The notes beneath the pieces were generated by a model. The model saw nothing but the letters and a program-made list of their open reading frames with translations. It had not been told where the DNA came from and did no database searches. Position numbers and translations under genes: made by a program. 64,000 nt of DNA from Bog-473 sp963783965 (lineage in GTDB: Bacteria > Actinomycetota > Acidimicrobiia > Acidimicrobiales > RAAP-2): NCBI GenBank assembly GCA_963783965.1, contig CAWAPQ010000001.1:364617-428616 (forward strand), in the 5' to 3' direction. Within the stretch, counting starts at the first letter, position 1, and every line of letters starts with the position of its first letter. Positions 8,103 through 17,770 of this stretch are shown piece by piece.

Positions 8103-10058
8103 ATGCGCCAATCCGGATGGAGTCGGTCGCTGCCGTTCGTGGCGGCACGTGCTGTGGCGCTGCTGATGCTGGTCCCCGCACTCGCTCTCGGAACCGCCGT
8201 CGAGTTCTCCTCCGGCGCGGGCGCCACGTCCACACCGGCCGCGGCGGCCCCCACGAACAGCTACGGCGGCGGTGCGAACATGGCCGCGGATCCGGCCGGT
8301 GGCTACTGGACCGCCACCTGGGCGGGAGCGGTGGCTCCCCACGGCTCGGCGCCGGCCTTCGGATCCCCCGCCCAGTCGGGGCTCGGACTGACCAAGCCCA
8401 TCATCGGCATGGCGGCCACGCCGGACGGGCACGGCTACTGGCTCGTCGCCTCGGATGGTGGCATCTTCAATTACGGCGACGCCGCGTTCTACGGCTCAGC
8501 CGGCGGCATGCATCTCAACCAGCCCATCGTCGGCATGGCGCCCACGACCGACGGCCGCGGGTACTGGCTCGTCGCCTCCGACGGCGGCATCTTCAGCTAC
8601 GGCGACGCGGCGTTCCACGGTTCGACGGGGGCCATGCACCTCAACAAGGCCATCGTCGGCATGGCGCCCACGACCGGCGGCAGCGGGTACTGGCTCGTCG
8701 CCTCCGACGGCGGCATCTTCAGCTACGGCGACGCCACGTTCCACGGGTCGACGGGAGCCATCCGCCTCAATCAGCCCATCATCGGCATGGCGCCCACGGC
8801 GGACGGAGCGGGTTATTGGCTCGTCGCATCCGACGGCGGGGTGTTCACGTTCGGCGATGCGGGTTATTACGGATCGACCGCCGGGAGCGGCGTGCCCGCC
8901 CTGGGCATCGTGATCGACCCGCCGGCGCCGGGCTACGCCGTGGTGACCGAGGACGGCAACGAGACCTCCTTCGGCCCGTCGGCGCCCAACGGCAATGTGC
9001 AGCCCACGTCACCCGCTGGTTCCGGGCGATCGGGCACCACCACGACCACGAGGCCGTCCAGCACGACCACGACCCGGCCGCCCCGCACCACCACCACGAC
9101 CGGGGCCACCGGCAGCACCTCGACGACCACCCCGGCCAATACGCCCGCGTCGTCGACGAGCGGACTGCAGCAGGGGGCGTATGTCGGAGCCGGAGACCCG
9201 TCCGGGATGGCGACGTTCGCCCAACAGACGGCGACCACGCCGACGGTTGCCACCGACTACCTGCCCTCCGACAACGGATGGTCGGGGATGGACGGCGCCG
9301 GCGGCAGCCTGAACTGGCTCACGGGGGCCTGGAAGGGGACGGGCTACACGCTGTCCCTGGGTGTGCCGATCATTCCGGACAGTTCGAGCGGCGGCGCCGT
9401 GGGGACTTTGGCCCAGGGTGCGTCGGGTGCGTACAACCTGTACTTCGTCACCTTGGCCCAGACGCTCGTCAACGGCGGAGAGGCCAATGCGTACCTGCGC
9501 CTCGGTTTTGAATTCGACGGCGCGTGGATGGCCTGGGCCGCCACGACGCCAAGCGCCGAGGCCAGCTTCGCGGCCTACTTCCAGCAGATCGTGACGGCCA
9601 TGCGAGCCGTACCCGGCGAGAACTTCCGCTTCGTGTGGAATCCCGACGCCGGCGCCTTCACCCAGTCGGGGTACTCGGTGGCCGCCGCCTACCCCGGCAA
9701 CGCGTACGTCGACGTCATCGGGCTCGACGCCTACGACCAATCCTGGGCGACGCCACAGACACCGGCCAACGCCTGGTCCTCGACCACGCTGCCCGCCCTC
9801 ACCGCGGCACGGCAGTTCGCCTCCGCTGAGGGCAAGCCGCTCGCCCTCACGGAATGGGGCGTGATCATCCGCAGCGACGGCCACGGGCTGGGTGACGACC
9901 CGTCCTACATCAACCAGATGGTCTCGTGGATGGAGAACGGCGCCAACAACGTCACCTACGAGACCTACTTCGACTACAACCCAAGCGGCCTCGACTCCCA
10001 GATCACCGGGGGCTTGTTCCCCAACAGCCTGGCGGCCTTCTCCGCCGACCTGGGGTAG
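8103..10058 (+). CDS. Secreted GH26-like glycosidase with WLVASDGGIF repeats
   Basis: The 651-residue preprotein starts with a signal peptide (~1-42). A module of about five 42-residue repeats follows (~60-295; core 'GYWLVASDGGIF(S/N)YGDA'), then a Thr/Ser/Pro-rich linker (~300-352) and a C-terminal TIM-barrel domain (~355-651). The barrel resembles GH26 beta-mannanase/endoglucanase-type hydrolases: E470 in 'LRLGFEFDGAW' fits the acid/base and E584 in 'ALTEWGV' the nucleophile. It probably cleaves a beta-linked polysaccharide outside the cell, perhaps the polymer made by the adjacent locus. The ATG at 8103 follows a GGGGGGAGA ribosome site, and the c-di-GMP riboswitch lies directly upstream. 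The substrate is inferred only. Confidence 0.85.
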   Translation: MRQSGWSRSLPFVAARAVALLMLVPALALGTAVEFSSGAGATSTPAAAAPTNSYGGGANMAADPAGGYWTATWAGAVAPHGSAPAFGSPAQSGLGLTKPIIGMAATPDGHGYWLVASDGGIFNYGDAAFYGSAGGMHLNQPIVGMAPTTDGRGYWLVASDGGIFSYGDAAFHGSTGAMHLNKAIVGMAPTTGGSGYWLVASDGGIFSYGDATFHGSTGAIRLNQPIIGMAPTADGAGYWLVASDGGVFTFGDAGYYGSTAGSGVPALGIVIDPPAPGYAVVTEDGNETSFGPSAPNGNVQPTSPAGSGRSGTTTTTRPSSTTTTRPPRTTTTTGATGSTSTTTPANTPASSTSGLQQGAYVGAGDPSGMATFAQQTATTPTVATDYLPSDNGWSGMDGAGGSLNWLTGAWKGTGYTLSLGVPIIPDSSSGGAVGTLAQGASGAYNLYFVTLAQTLVNGGEANAYLRLGFEFDGAWMAWAATTPSAEASFAAYFQQIVTAMRAVPGENFRFVWNPDAGAFTQSGYSVAAAYPGNAYVDVIGLDAYDQSWATPQTPANAWSSTTLPALTAARQFASAEGKPLALTEWGVIIRSDGHGLGDDPSYINQMVSWMENGANNVTYETYFDYNPSGLDSQITGGLFPNSLAAFSADLG

Positions 10059-10104
10059 GCGGCCCGCCCGCTCCCGTCCCGCCAGGGCAAACCGGGAGGC
10101 GTCG

Positions 10105-11982
10105 CTACCAGGTGATGGTGCGCGGAGCCGAGTCGTCGAAGGTCGAGCTTCCGGCGCTGCCTGCGACGTGCCAGGTGGCCGGCGGGATCCGGGCGCTGGG
10201 CACGACTGTCATGGAGCCGTGCGCCTCGGGCAGGACGAAATGGAACGTGATGCTCTGCGTCGCCCCGGCCAAAATGCTCATGGTGGCTCCTTCCAGGATG
10301 GTCGGGCCTTCGGGGCCGCTCGCCACGACGGAGCTTGCCGACGGTGAGGTGATGTCCCGGGCGTAGCCCGGGAGGTTGACGGTGGCGATCCCGACGTACT
10401 GGCCGTAGACGGTGCCAAGTCCGGGAAACGGACCGGCGATGAAGGGGGATTGTCCGGGCGGCGTGTGGTTGGCGAAGCTCATGGTGAGGCTGCCGTCGGT
10501 TTTCGAGCCCTGCGTCGTGAGCCGGAGCGACACATCCTCCGACAGATACTGGTCGAGCTTGTTCCCGCCCCGGTTGATCATGTCGGCCATGAGGGAGGAC
10601 GGCTGCAGCTGGCCGGACACGCCGGCGCCGCTCCAGGCGGCCTCGGTTTTGGGGTTGGCGGACCAGAGGAGCACGTGGCGCCCCTCGGCCGCCGCCGACA
10701 TCGCGTCCGCCATGGCGTGCAGCTTGAAGGGCCGGTCCTCCAGTGCGTGCAGGGTGGCCGAGGCGAGCGTCGACAATTCGTCGACCCGGGCCGTCGAGTC
10801 GGAGCTGTAGGTCTCGCCGACGTACTGGTCGTGGAGCAGGAGCTGGTCGACGTTGGACGAACTGACGACCTGACCCGTGTCCGTGGTCACCGGGCCCGTC
10901 ACGTCGAGGAGCTCCTGCAGCCCTTGCACGTCGATGGCGAGAACGCCATCGACGCTCTGGCCGGTGTTGGCTTTCCACATCTCTGCGGCGAGGGACCCGT
11001 TGACGTCGAACTGGGGCGTCAGACCCAGATTGCGCCAGTCGACGCCGGGCATGAGCCAGCCCCAACGGGCGGCAAGGTCGCCGGTCACCGTGACGGCGTC
11101 CGGAGGAAGGATCAGAGAGGAGGTGGGCGTCATGCTCGAGAGGTGGAGCTCGCCGTCACTCGTGGTGATGACGCCGGCCTCTTCGAATGCGCCCGAACCC
11201 GACCGCATCTCTGCGTTGTTGCCGGCCAGGAGGAGGTAGGTCCCCGGTCCCTGCAGGATGGTGGCGGCCGAGGATGCCGCCTCCGACGTACGCGCCAGGG
11301 TGGTCTGCACCTGGGTCAGGTCGCCGATGAAGGTGTTCCTCTCGTGGGCCAGTGGGCCAATGAGTCCCTGGTCAGGGCCCAGATCGAGCCCAGAAAGAGA
11401 CCGGTGGGTGGAGGCCGCCAGGGAAGCCAGCTGCTGCAGGGCCGCCACCCGGTCCGGTCCGGCGGAATGGGGGAGACGGAGCAGCGACTGGGATCGCCCG
11501 ACCGTGTCGATGCCGGTGCGTGCGACCTGCCCGGCGGCCGCCGAGAGGTCCTGCACCGAGCGGAGCTGGCGCCCCGCCACCGGGAGGACATCGACGGGCC
11601 ACAGCAGGGGCGAGGACAGCAACGCGTGCGCGGAGCTGAAGCTGGAGTCGGCCGAGTGGAGGGACTGGCTGGGCACGCCGGACAAGATGCCGTCGGCGGA
11701 CAAGCTCTGACGGGCCGACTGCACCTCCGCCTCTCCGTGGTGAATGTGCTCGGCCGCCACCGCCACGACGACGACAGCCGCAATGGCCCAGACCGCCACG
11801 AGCGCGACGACGGCGGCTGTGATCTTCCACCGTCTGGTGAAGCGCCGACGTCCCGGCGCGACGCTCCGCTCGGACCCGTCGGGGAGGTCGGCGCTCGGTC
11901 CCCCGGGCTCGCCGTTTTCCACCGGGCGGAGCGTACAGCGAGGGTCCCCGAACTCCCGTGCACCACCGCTACTGTTGCGCAA
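10105..11982 (-). CDS. DUF4012 membrane-anchored protein
   Basis: The 625-residue protein has a short basic cytoplasmic N-terminus, one membrane segment ('ITAAVVALVAVWAIAAVVVVAV', ~53-75) and a large extracellular part. 'LLLAGNNAEMRSGSGAFEEAGVI' is typical of the DUF4012 family, which is common beside actinobacterial exopolysaccharide genes and has no proven function. It points away from the polymer locus, with the small LAFTG protein gene starting 259 bases beyond its 5' end. The open frame begins at a TTG (11982); a GTG at 11922 is an alternative, and neither has a clear ribosome site. A role in assembling or anchoring surface polysaccharide is inferred from context. Confidence 0.78.
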   Translation of the reverse strand: MRNSSGGAREFGDPRCTLRPVENGEPGGPSADLPDGSERSVAPGRRRFTRRWKITAAVVALVAVWAIAAVVVVAVAAEHIHHGEAEVQSARQSLSADGILSGVPSQSLHSADSSFSSAHALLSSPLLWPVDVLPVAGRQLRSVQDLSAAAGQVARTGIDTVGRSQSLLRLPHSAGPDRVAALQQLASLAASTHRSLSGLDLGPDQGLIGPLAHERNTFIGDLTQVQTTLARTSEAASSAATILQGPGTYLLLAGNNAEMRSGSGAFEEAGVITTSDGELHLSSMTPTSSLILPPDAVTVTGDLAARWGWLMPGVDWRNLGLTPQFDVNGSLAAEMWKANTGQSVDGVLAIDVQGLQELLDVTGPVTTDTGQVVSSSNVDQLLLHDQYVGETYSSDSTARVDELSTLASATLHALEDRPFKLHAMADAMSAAAEGRHVLLWSANPKTEAAWSGAGVSGQLQPSSLMADMINRGGNKLDQYLSEDVSLRLTTQGSKTDGSLTMSFANHTPPGQSPFIAGPFPGLGTVYGQYVGIATVNLPGYARDITSPSASSVVASGPEGPTILEGATMSILAGATQSITFHFVLPEAHGSMTVVPSARIPPATWHVAGSAGSSTFDDSAPRTITW

Positions 11983-12240
11983 GGGTTTTGCAGGGAGGTC
12001 ACTTTGTTAACTGCCGACGTTGTTCCTGGAAGAGGGGACAGTCGGTTTGATTTGTCGGGTCGTTGTGCCGCGGTCGCCCGGCATTGTGACCTTTGGCTCT
12101 GTCCTGCCGGCCGGATTCCCTGGAATGATGACGGCGGCGGCTTGGCGTCTTCTACTGAAGGGTTTGCGGGAATCGGTCGAAGAATCAAGTGGCTCCGAGA
12201 AAGATCCGCTCGTCGAGCGGACACAGTGGAGGAGATCAGG

Positions 12241-12582
12241 ATGAAAAGGACCAAGGCACAGCGAGTGCTTGCCGCAGCTTGCGGTCCCGCCCTGGGCGTG
12301 CTGCTCGCGGTGCCCGTGGGCGGGCTCCTGGCAGGAGCCGCCGGGGCGGACACATCTGGCGGTTGCTACACGGGCTGCACCACACCCACCACGGGCATCA
12401 CCACCGCTCCGGCGGACGGGCCGGCGACCGGGGCTGCGACGACGTCGTCAGTCACCGCCACGCCGACCACGTCGAGCGGTCTGGCGTTCACCGGTGCCGA
12501 CATTGAGGAGATGGCGGTCATCGGTGTCGTGGCGATCGGTGTGGGTGCCGTGCTCGTTCGCGGTCGCCGTCGTACGGCCTGA
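12241..12582 (+). CDS. Small LAFTG-sorted surface protein
   Basis: This 113-residue protein has a signal peptide (~1-36), a Thr/Ala-rich mature part with a Cys pair (GGCYTGC), and a C-terminal sorting signal. The sorting signal is LAFTG followed by a hydrophobic stretch (~20 residues) and an RGRRRTA tail. LAxTG is the motif known for class E sortases in actinobacteria, so it should be covalently linked to the cell wall. Its ATG follows a strong GGAGGAGAT ribosome site (12229-12237). It sits 34 bases ahead of the priming transferase and may be cotranscribed with the polysaccharide genes. No sortase gene is in the window. Confidence 0.75.
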   Translation: MKRTKAQRVLAAACGPALGVLLAVPVGGLLAGAAGADTSGGCYTGCTTPTTGITTAPADGPATGAATTSSVTATPTTSSGLAFTGADIEEMAVIGVVAIGVGAVLVRGRRRTA

Positions 12583-12616
12583 CCCAGTAGCAACGCTCGG
12601 CGAGGGAGCAAACTGA

Positions 12617-14026
12617 ATGTCGTCGGTCACGATCGGCAGAGATCTACAGAGTTGGCGGTGGGGTCAGCCGGAGGCTGATTCCGGGACGGTGGCGCGGGCG
12701 CGCCGCCGTTTCGCGGCGGGCACGAGTGGCGAAGTCGTAGCGGGAACGGACCTCCTGGTCCTGGCCATTGCCGTCGCAGCCTTCGCACCGGTGGTGCTGC
12801 AGTGGACGACTGCGCTCTTCGTGTTCGGGGTGCTCGGCATCTGCGCCGTGCGGGGTCAGTACGCCTCCCGCATCACGCTGAGCGTGAGCAAGGACGTGAG
12901 CACGGTGGCGGCGGCGGTCGCGGTGCCCCTGACCGTGATCGGGGCATTCGACGGTTTCGGGCGGCAGGTCCGCCCCTTCGTCCTCGTCGGCGTGTCCACG
13001 CTCTGTCTTCTGCTCATCGGCCGGGCCTGTGCCTACGTCGGCATCCGGCGTGCCCGGACCCGGGGTGCACTCGGGCAGCGGGTGCTCATCGTCGGTGCAG
13101 GACAAGTTGCCGAGCGCTTCGCCGATGCGCTGGAGCTGAACCCGAGCTACGGGCTGCATCCGGTCGGGCTGTTGGACGACTGCGCGGACGAGTCATTGTC
13201 CCGCCCAGTCCTCGGCGGAATTGACGAGCTCGACAGCGTCCTGAAGGGCCACCTGATCGACCGCGTGGTCATCGCCTTCGGCGTCAACCGCGATCCCGAC
13301 CTGGTGCGGGTCATCCGCTCCTGCGAGAACGCGGCCGTCGACATGTACATCATTCCCCGCTTCTTCGAGTTGGGTCTGCAGGCGGCGCCGCGTGACGTCG
13401 ACATGGTCTGGGGCTATCCCCTCGTGCGCCTGCGGCGCTCGACCATGCGATCCTCCGGTCGCGTCGCCAAGCGGGCCTTCGACTCGGGTATCGCTGCGCT
13501 GATGCTGCTGCTCCTCTCACCGCTCTACGGAGCGCTCGCGCTGGCCGTCAAAGTGACCAGCCCGGGCCCCATCTACTTCCGGCAGCGCCGGATCGGGAAG
13601 AACGGGCGCGAGGTGGAGATCTTGAAGTTCCGTTCCATGCGGATGAACAGCGAGTCGGATACGCAGTGGAGCGTCAATGATGACGACCGCGTCACGAAGG
13701 TCGGCGGCATCATGCGCAAGACGTCCCTGGACGAGCTGCCGCAGTTGTGGAACGTCCTGCGGGGGGACATGTCGCTCGTCGGTCCCCGTCCCGAGCGCCC
13801 CTTCTTCGTCGAGCAGTTCGAACAGGAAGTCCCCCGCTACGGCGACCGTCACCGGGTGCCCGTGGGACTGACCGGTCTGGCTCAGGTCAACGGATTGCGC
13901 GGCGATACGTCGATTGAGGACAGAGCCTGGTTCGACAACCACTACATCGAGAACTGGTCGGTCGGCGGGGATCTCAAGATCCTGGCCCGAACGGCGGGCG
14001 CCGTGATCCGGCAGGTCCGGGAGTAG
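12617..14026 (+). CDS. Polyprenyl glycosyl-1-phosphate transferase (priming enzyme)
   Basis: The 469-residue membrane enzyme starts polymer synthesis by moving a sugar-1-phosphate from a nucleotide sugar to undecaprenyl phosphate. It has several N-terminal membrane helices (~45-145), a CoA/NAD-binding-like domain ('RVLIVGAGQVAERFADAL'), and a C-terminal bacterial sugar transferase domain. The last begins with a re-entrant helix ('KRAFDSGIAALMLLLLSPLY') and continues through 'GPIYFRQRRIGKNGREVEILKFRSM', 'TSLDELPQLWNVLRGDMSLVG' and 'PVGLTGLAQVNG'. Length and order fit the WbaP/CpsE family. The ATG lies 34 bases after the LAFTG gene. It opens the polymer cluster; which sugar it transfers cannot be told. 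Confidence 0.92.
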   Translation: MSSVTIGRDLQSWRWGQPEADSGTVARARRRFAAGTSGEVVAGTDLLVLAIAVAAFAPVVLQWTTALFVFGVLGICAVRGQYASRITLSVSKDVSTVAAAVAVPLTVIGAFDGFGRQVRPFVLVGVSTLCLLLIGRACAYVGIRRARTRGALGQRVLIVGAGQVAERFADALELNPSYGLHPVGLLDDCADESLSRPVLGGIDELDSVLKGHLIDRVVIAFGVNRDPDLVRVIRSCENAAVDMYIIPRFFELGLQAAPRDVDMVWGYPLVRLRRSTMRSSGRVAKRAFDSGIAALMLLLLSPLYGALALAVKVTSPGPIYFRQRRIGKNGREVEILKFRSMRMNSESDTQWSVNDDDRVTKVGGIMRKTSLDELPQLWNVLRGDMSLVGPRPERPFFVEQFEQEVPRYGDRHRVPVGLTGLAQVNGLRGDTSIEDRAWFDNHYIENWSVGGDLKILARTAGAVIRQVRE

Positions 14027-14238
14027 GCTTCGCCTCGAGCGCCGGGCTCCCATATGTCTGGGAAGCACCGGGCACTTTCGGACGATGACGGCGACCTCGT
14101 CGCTGACGTTGCCGGGCGACCGGCGGAGGCGAACATGGCTCTGTGCTCCCCGCCGTGGGGACGGGTGGTGCGAGGTCACGAGATCTCTCTGCGCCTTGGG
14201 CCGTTCTGGCGCGACCGGGTCAGCGAAGCGGTGCTGCC

Positions 14239-15423
14239 GTGAGCCGGCCACGCCTGGGAACGAGCGTGGTCGTCGGTGCCCTCGTCGCGGCCGCGTCGGC
14301 GGGGCATCTGCTCTACCCCGCCTGGCTGGCGTGGCGAACCCGGGGCGGACGCGGCAAGGGCGGCGTCGGGCCCGGTCCGGCGCACGCACAGGCGCCGCCC
14401 GATGTGACTGTCGTGGTGCCCGCGTATCGCGAAGCGGGCGTGATCGAGGGCAAGGTGGACGACGTCCGCGCCAACGGGTATCCGGGCGTACTCGAGATCC
14501 TGGTGGTCGCCGACGGTGATCCCGAGACCGCGGCAGCAGCGGAGCGCGCCGGCGCGCGGGCGTTGACCGGCCCGGAGCGGCTGGGCAAGTCGCAAGCGCT
14601 CAACCGCGGCTTCGAGGAGGCCACGACGCCGATCGTCATCATCACCGATGCCAACAATCGCCTCGCGCCGGGCGCGCTCGCTGCCGCGGTGGAGCACTTT
14701 GCCGATCCGGCAGTGGGCGCGGTGGCCGGCGAGAAGGTCGAGGACGACGGGGGAGGAGGTGAGAGCATCTACTGGCGCTTCGAGTCATGGCTCAAACAGC
14801 GCGAGGACGAACTCGGTACGACGATCGGTCTGGTCGGTGAGCTCGCGGCGATCAGGGCGGAGGCGTGGCGCCCGATCCCGCCCGACATCGCGACGGACGA
14901 CTTCTGGATCGCGCTCGACATCGTCGAGCAGGGGTATCGCATCGCCTACGAGCCGCGGGCCCGCGCGTTCGATCCTGCCGCGGAGTCCCTCGCGCTGTCG
15001 TGGGAGCGTCGGATCCGCAGCGTGTCCGGTGCGCTGCACATCATGGTCAGGCGCCGTCGTCAACTGCGCCCCTCCGCCGGACTGGTCGCCGCGGAGCTGT
15101 GGGGTCACCGCCTGGTCCGCTACACGGTCGGTCCTCTCGCCCACCTGACGCTCCTGGCGCTGGCAGTCTCGAAGGTGCGCTCGAGCGCACTGGCCCGTGT
15201 GTTCCTCTTGGCCAACGCATGCGCCTGCGCGGGACTGATCCTGGGGACGCAGGCGGCCGAGTTGGAGGACGATCCACCGGCCGGGCCCACGCTGCGCGGC
15301 CTCCTCGTTGGCGCGTCGGCCGGGGCGGGACAGGTGATGTTCCTTCAAGGCGTCGCCCTCGGGGGCATGGTGCGCTACCTGCGCGGTGACCGATCGACCA
15401 TGTGGTCGACTGTGGAGCGATGA
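14239..15423 (+). CDS. Family 2 glycosyltransferase, membrane-bound
   Basis: The 394-residue enzyme has an N-terminal membrane helix and a GT-A domain beginning 'DVTVVVPAYREAGVIEGKVDDV'. A DxD-like 'VIITDANNRLAPGALAA' and 'IATDDFWIALDIVEQGYRI' follow, which correspond to the donor-binding and acceptor (ED/xxD) regions of GT2 enzymes. Three to four C-terminal membrane segments follow (~295-385). It probably adds a sugar to the lipid-linked repeat unit on the inner face. I choose GTG 14239, just before the membrane helix; an upstream ATG at 14143 would add 32 unlikely residues. The stop overlaps the next start (ATGA at 15420-15423), so the genes are translationally coupled. Confidence 0.88.
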   Translation: MSRPRLGTSVVVGALVAAASAGHLLYPAWLAWRTRGGRGKGGVGPGPAHAQAPPDVTVVVPAYREAGVIEGKVDDVRANGYPGVLEILVVADGDPETAAAAERAGARALTGPERLGKSQALNRGFEEATTPIVIITDANNRLAPGALAAAVEHFADPAVGAVAGEKVEDDGGGGESIYWRFESWLKQREDELGTTIGLVGELAAIRAEAWRPIPPDIATDDFWIALDIVEQGYRIAYEPRARAFDPAAESLALSWERRIRSVSGALHIMVRRRRQLRPSAGLVAAELWGHRLVRYTVGPLAHLTLLALAVSKVRSSALARVFLLANACACAGLILGTQAAELEDDPPAGPTLRGLLVGASAGAGQVMFLQGVALGGMVRYLRGDRSTMWSTVER

Positions 15424-16628
15424 ACGGCGATGGGGCGCGGCCTATGGCGAAGTCGGGACGCACCGTGCGCGTGCTGGTCGTGTCGGCGTCGCCGCTGGTG
15501 TGGGGCGCTGAGCGGAGCCTCCTCGGCCTGGCGCCCCTGCTCGCCCAGCGCGGGATCGCACTGACGCTGGCGTCGCCGCCGGGCCAGATGTCCAAGGCCT
15601 GGTGTGGGCTCGGCCTCCCTCATGTGGCATGGGACGCCCAGCCCCGCCTCGGGTTGCGCACGGCCAGCGACGGTCGGCCCGGTGCGCGGGCACTGGCCAA
15701 GGAGATGGCCACGACGGTCCGGAGCGCCCGCCAGCTGGCGCGCCTGGCCCGGCAGTCGGATGTGATCCACTCCAACAGCCTGTGGATCCACCTCGACTGT
15801 GCCCTCGCCGGTCGGATTTCCCGGCGACCCGTGGTTCTGGAGCTCCACGACCTGGTACGCCCCGGCCTCGGCCGGCGCGTCCTGCGCGCCGCCGTGCGGC
15901 TGGCCTCACGCACCGTGGCGGTCAGCCGAGCCGTGGCCGACACCGTCGGCCCGGCAGCGGGGAGACTGCGCGTGATCCCCCAGGCCGTCGACACCGAGCG
16001 GTTCCACCCGGGCCCGCCGGATGCGTCCTGGCGGGCCCGGCTGAGCAGCCGGCCTGATCAACCGATCATCGGGGTGGTGGGTCGCGTCGATCCCGAGAAG
16101 GGGATCACGACGGTGGTCCAGGCCATGGCCATGCTGGCCGGACCCGCCGGACGCAGTCACCTGGCGGTGGTCGGGGCGCCCGCGCTCGACGACGGCACCT
16201 ACGAGGCGGCGCTGCGGGTGGAGGCGTCGGACCTCCTCGGCGACCGGCAGCGCTTCGTCGGGCCGGTCGAGGAGGTGCCCGCGGTGCTCCGCGCCCTCGA
16301 TGTGCTCGTGAACGCGTCGGCGTCGGAGCCGTTCGGCCTCAGCGTTCTGGAGGCGCAGGCCTCCGGCGTCCCCGTCATCGGGACGGACGCAGGCGGCATC
16401 CCGGAGTTCGTCACCGACGGTGAAACCGGTCTGCTCGTCGCCCCCGGCCGGCCCGAAGCCCTGGCCGCCGGCCTGAGCCGGATTTTCGACGAGCCCGGCT
16501 TGCGCCACGACCTGGTCGCGGCAGCCCGTTCCGCTGCAGTGGCGCAGCATGCGCTGGCGGTCCGGGCGGACGCACTGGCTGGGATCTACCGCGAGGTGGC
16601 CGTTCCGGTGACCGGGGGGGCGCGGTGA
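15420..16628 (+). CDS. Family 4 glycosyltransferase
   Basis: The 402-residue cytoplasmic enzyme is a GT-B fold retaining glycosyltransferase. The N-domain begins 'VRVLVVSASPLVWGAERSLLGLA'. The C-domain has 'IIGVVGRVDPEKGITTVVQAM' and the EX7E motif 'EPFGLSVLEAQASGVPVIGT', followed by 'GGIPEFVTDGETGLLV'. These are standard for GT4 enzymes that use nucleotide-activated sugars. Its ATG overlaps the stop of the preceding gene and its TGA overlaps the GTG of the next, so it is in the middle of a tightly coupled operon. Donor and linkage are unknown. Confidence 0.9.
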   Translation: MNGDGARPMAKSGRTVRVLVVSASPLVWGAERSLLGLAPLLAQRGIALTLASPPGQMSKAWCGLGLPHVAWDAQPRLGLRTASDGRPGARALAKEMATTVRSARQLARLARQSDVIHSNSLWIHLDCALAGRISRRPVVLELHDLVRPGLGRRVLRAAVRLASRTVAVSRAVADTVGPAAGRLRVIPQAVDTERFHPGPPDASWRARLSSRPDQPIIGVVGRVDPEKGITTVVQAMAMLAGPAGRSHLAVVGAPALDDGTYEAALRVEASDLLGDRQRFVGPVEEVPAVLRALDVLVNASASEPFGLSVLEAQASGVPVIGTDAGGIPEFVTDGETGLLVAPGRPEALAAGLSRIFDEPGLRHDLVAAARSAAVAQHALAVRADALAGIYREVAVPVTGGAR

Positions 16629-17770
16629 GGACGCTCATGGTGACGAAGTTCCTCCCACTGCCGGACGACAATGGAGGTCGTCAACGTTCGCTTGCGATCG
16701 CCCGCCGGCTGGCCGGCCTCGGAGAGCTGGTGCTCTGCGCCTACGACGACGGCAGCGCGGACCACTCCGGCCTTCGCGACCTGGGAATTGACGTGCGGGC
16801 CGTGCCCTGGCGGCTCACACCCGTTCAGGTGGCCCGGGGGGTCGCGGCGGCACGCAGCGTCTCGGCAGGGAGATTCTGGAGCTCGCCGATGGTCAAGGCG
16901 ATCCGCGGTGCTGCCGACGAGAAAGAGATAGATCTCTTGCAGGTCGAATACCAGCAGATGGTGCCACTCGTGCGCAATGTCCCGGCGAACATGTCGATCC
17001 TCGACCTCCACAACGTCGAGTCCGCGCTGGTGGCCAGCTACGCGCGGGCCCGCGGGGGGCCGGCCGGGGCGCTCCTGCATGCCGAGGCGGCGGCGCTGCG
17101 CCGCACGGAGCGGCAGGCGATCGGCCGGTTCGACCACGTGGTCGTGGTGAGCGAGTCGGAGCGGACGAGACTGGCGCCCGGCGCCCGGTCCGTGCTGCTG
17201 TGCCCCAATGGGAGAGAACCGTCGGCCGTGCTGCCCGACGCGACGGAGCCCACCGTGGCTTTCGTGGCCGCCATGGGGTGGGCTCCGAACGTCGACGCCG
17301 CCGTCTGGCTCGGACGCGAGATCTGGCCCGAGGTCGTGGCCCTTGTTCCCCAGGCTCGGCTGCTCCTCGTGGGCAAGGATCCGGCGCCGGCCGTGCGGGC
17401 CCTGGCGGGCGAGCAGATCGAGGTCACAGGGACGGTGGCCGACGTGCGCCCGTTCCTGGCCCGAGCCCGGGTCGTCGTGGCGCCGCTCCGGGCCGGCGGC
17501 GGGACGCGGTTGAAGATCATGGAGGCTCTGGACGTCGGGCGGCCGGTCGTCGCCACGTCGTTGGGCTGTGAGGGGATGGAGGACCTGGTGGGTCAGGGCG
17601 TGCTCGTGGCCGACACCGCGGCGGATCAGGCCGCGGCGATCGCCGCCCTGCTGCTCGACCCCTCCCGCGCCGCCGCGCTGGGACGGGAGGGGCACGACGC
17701 CGTCATGGCGCGCCACACCTGGGACGTCGCCCTGGCTCCACTCCTCAAGGTGGTGCAGCCATGCTCCTGA
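16625..17770 (+). CDS. Family 4-like glycosyltransferase
   Basis: The 381-residue protein is a GT-B glycosyltransferase: 'MRTLMVTKFLPLPDDNGGRQRS' at the start, 'HNVESALVASYARA' mid-domain, and 'VVAPLRAGGGTRLKIMEALDVGRPVVAT' replacing the classic EX7E, as in the Glyco_trans_1_4 subgroup. It begins with a GTG that overlaps the previous stop (GTGA), and its own 3' end overlaps the next gene by ten bases. It should act in the cytoplasm on the lipid-linked repeat unit. The substrate is unknown. Confidence 0.88.
   Translation: MRTLMVTKFLPLPDDNGGRQRSLAIARRLAGLGELVLCAYDDGSADHSGLRDLGIDVRAVPWRLTPVQVARGVAAARSVSAGRFWSSPMVKAIRGAADEKEIDLLQVEYQQMVPLVRNVPANMSILDLHNVESALVASYARARGGPAGALLHAEAAALRRTERQAIGRFDHVVVVSESERTRLAPGARSVLLCPNGREPSAVLPDATEPTVAFVAAMGWAPNVDAAVWLGREIWPEVVALVPQARLLLVGKDPAPAVRALAGEQIEVTGTVADVRPFLARARVVVAPLRAGGGTRLKIMEALDVGRPVVATSLGCEGMEDLVGQGVLVADTAADQAAAIAALLLDPSRAAALGREGHDAVMARHTWDVALAPLLKVVQPCS

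Noticed and set aside
8048..9511. Plus-strand frame overlapping the GH26-like gene in another phase
   Set aside because: It is an Arg/His-rich shadow of the repeat module and its ATG lies at the end of the riboswitch.
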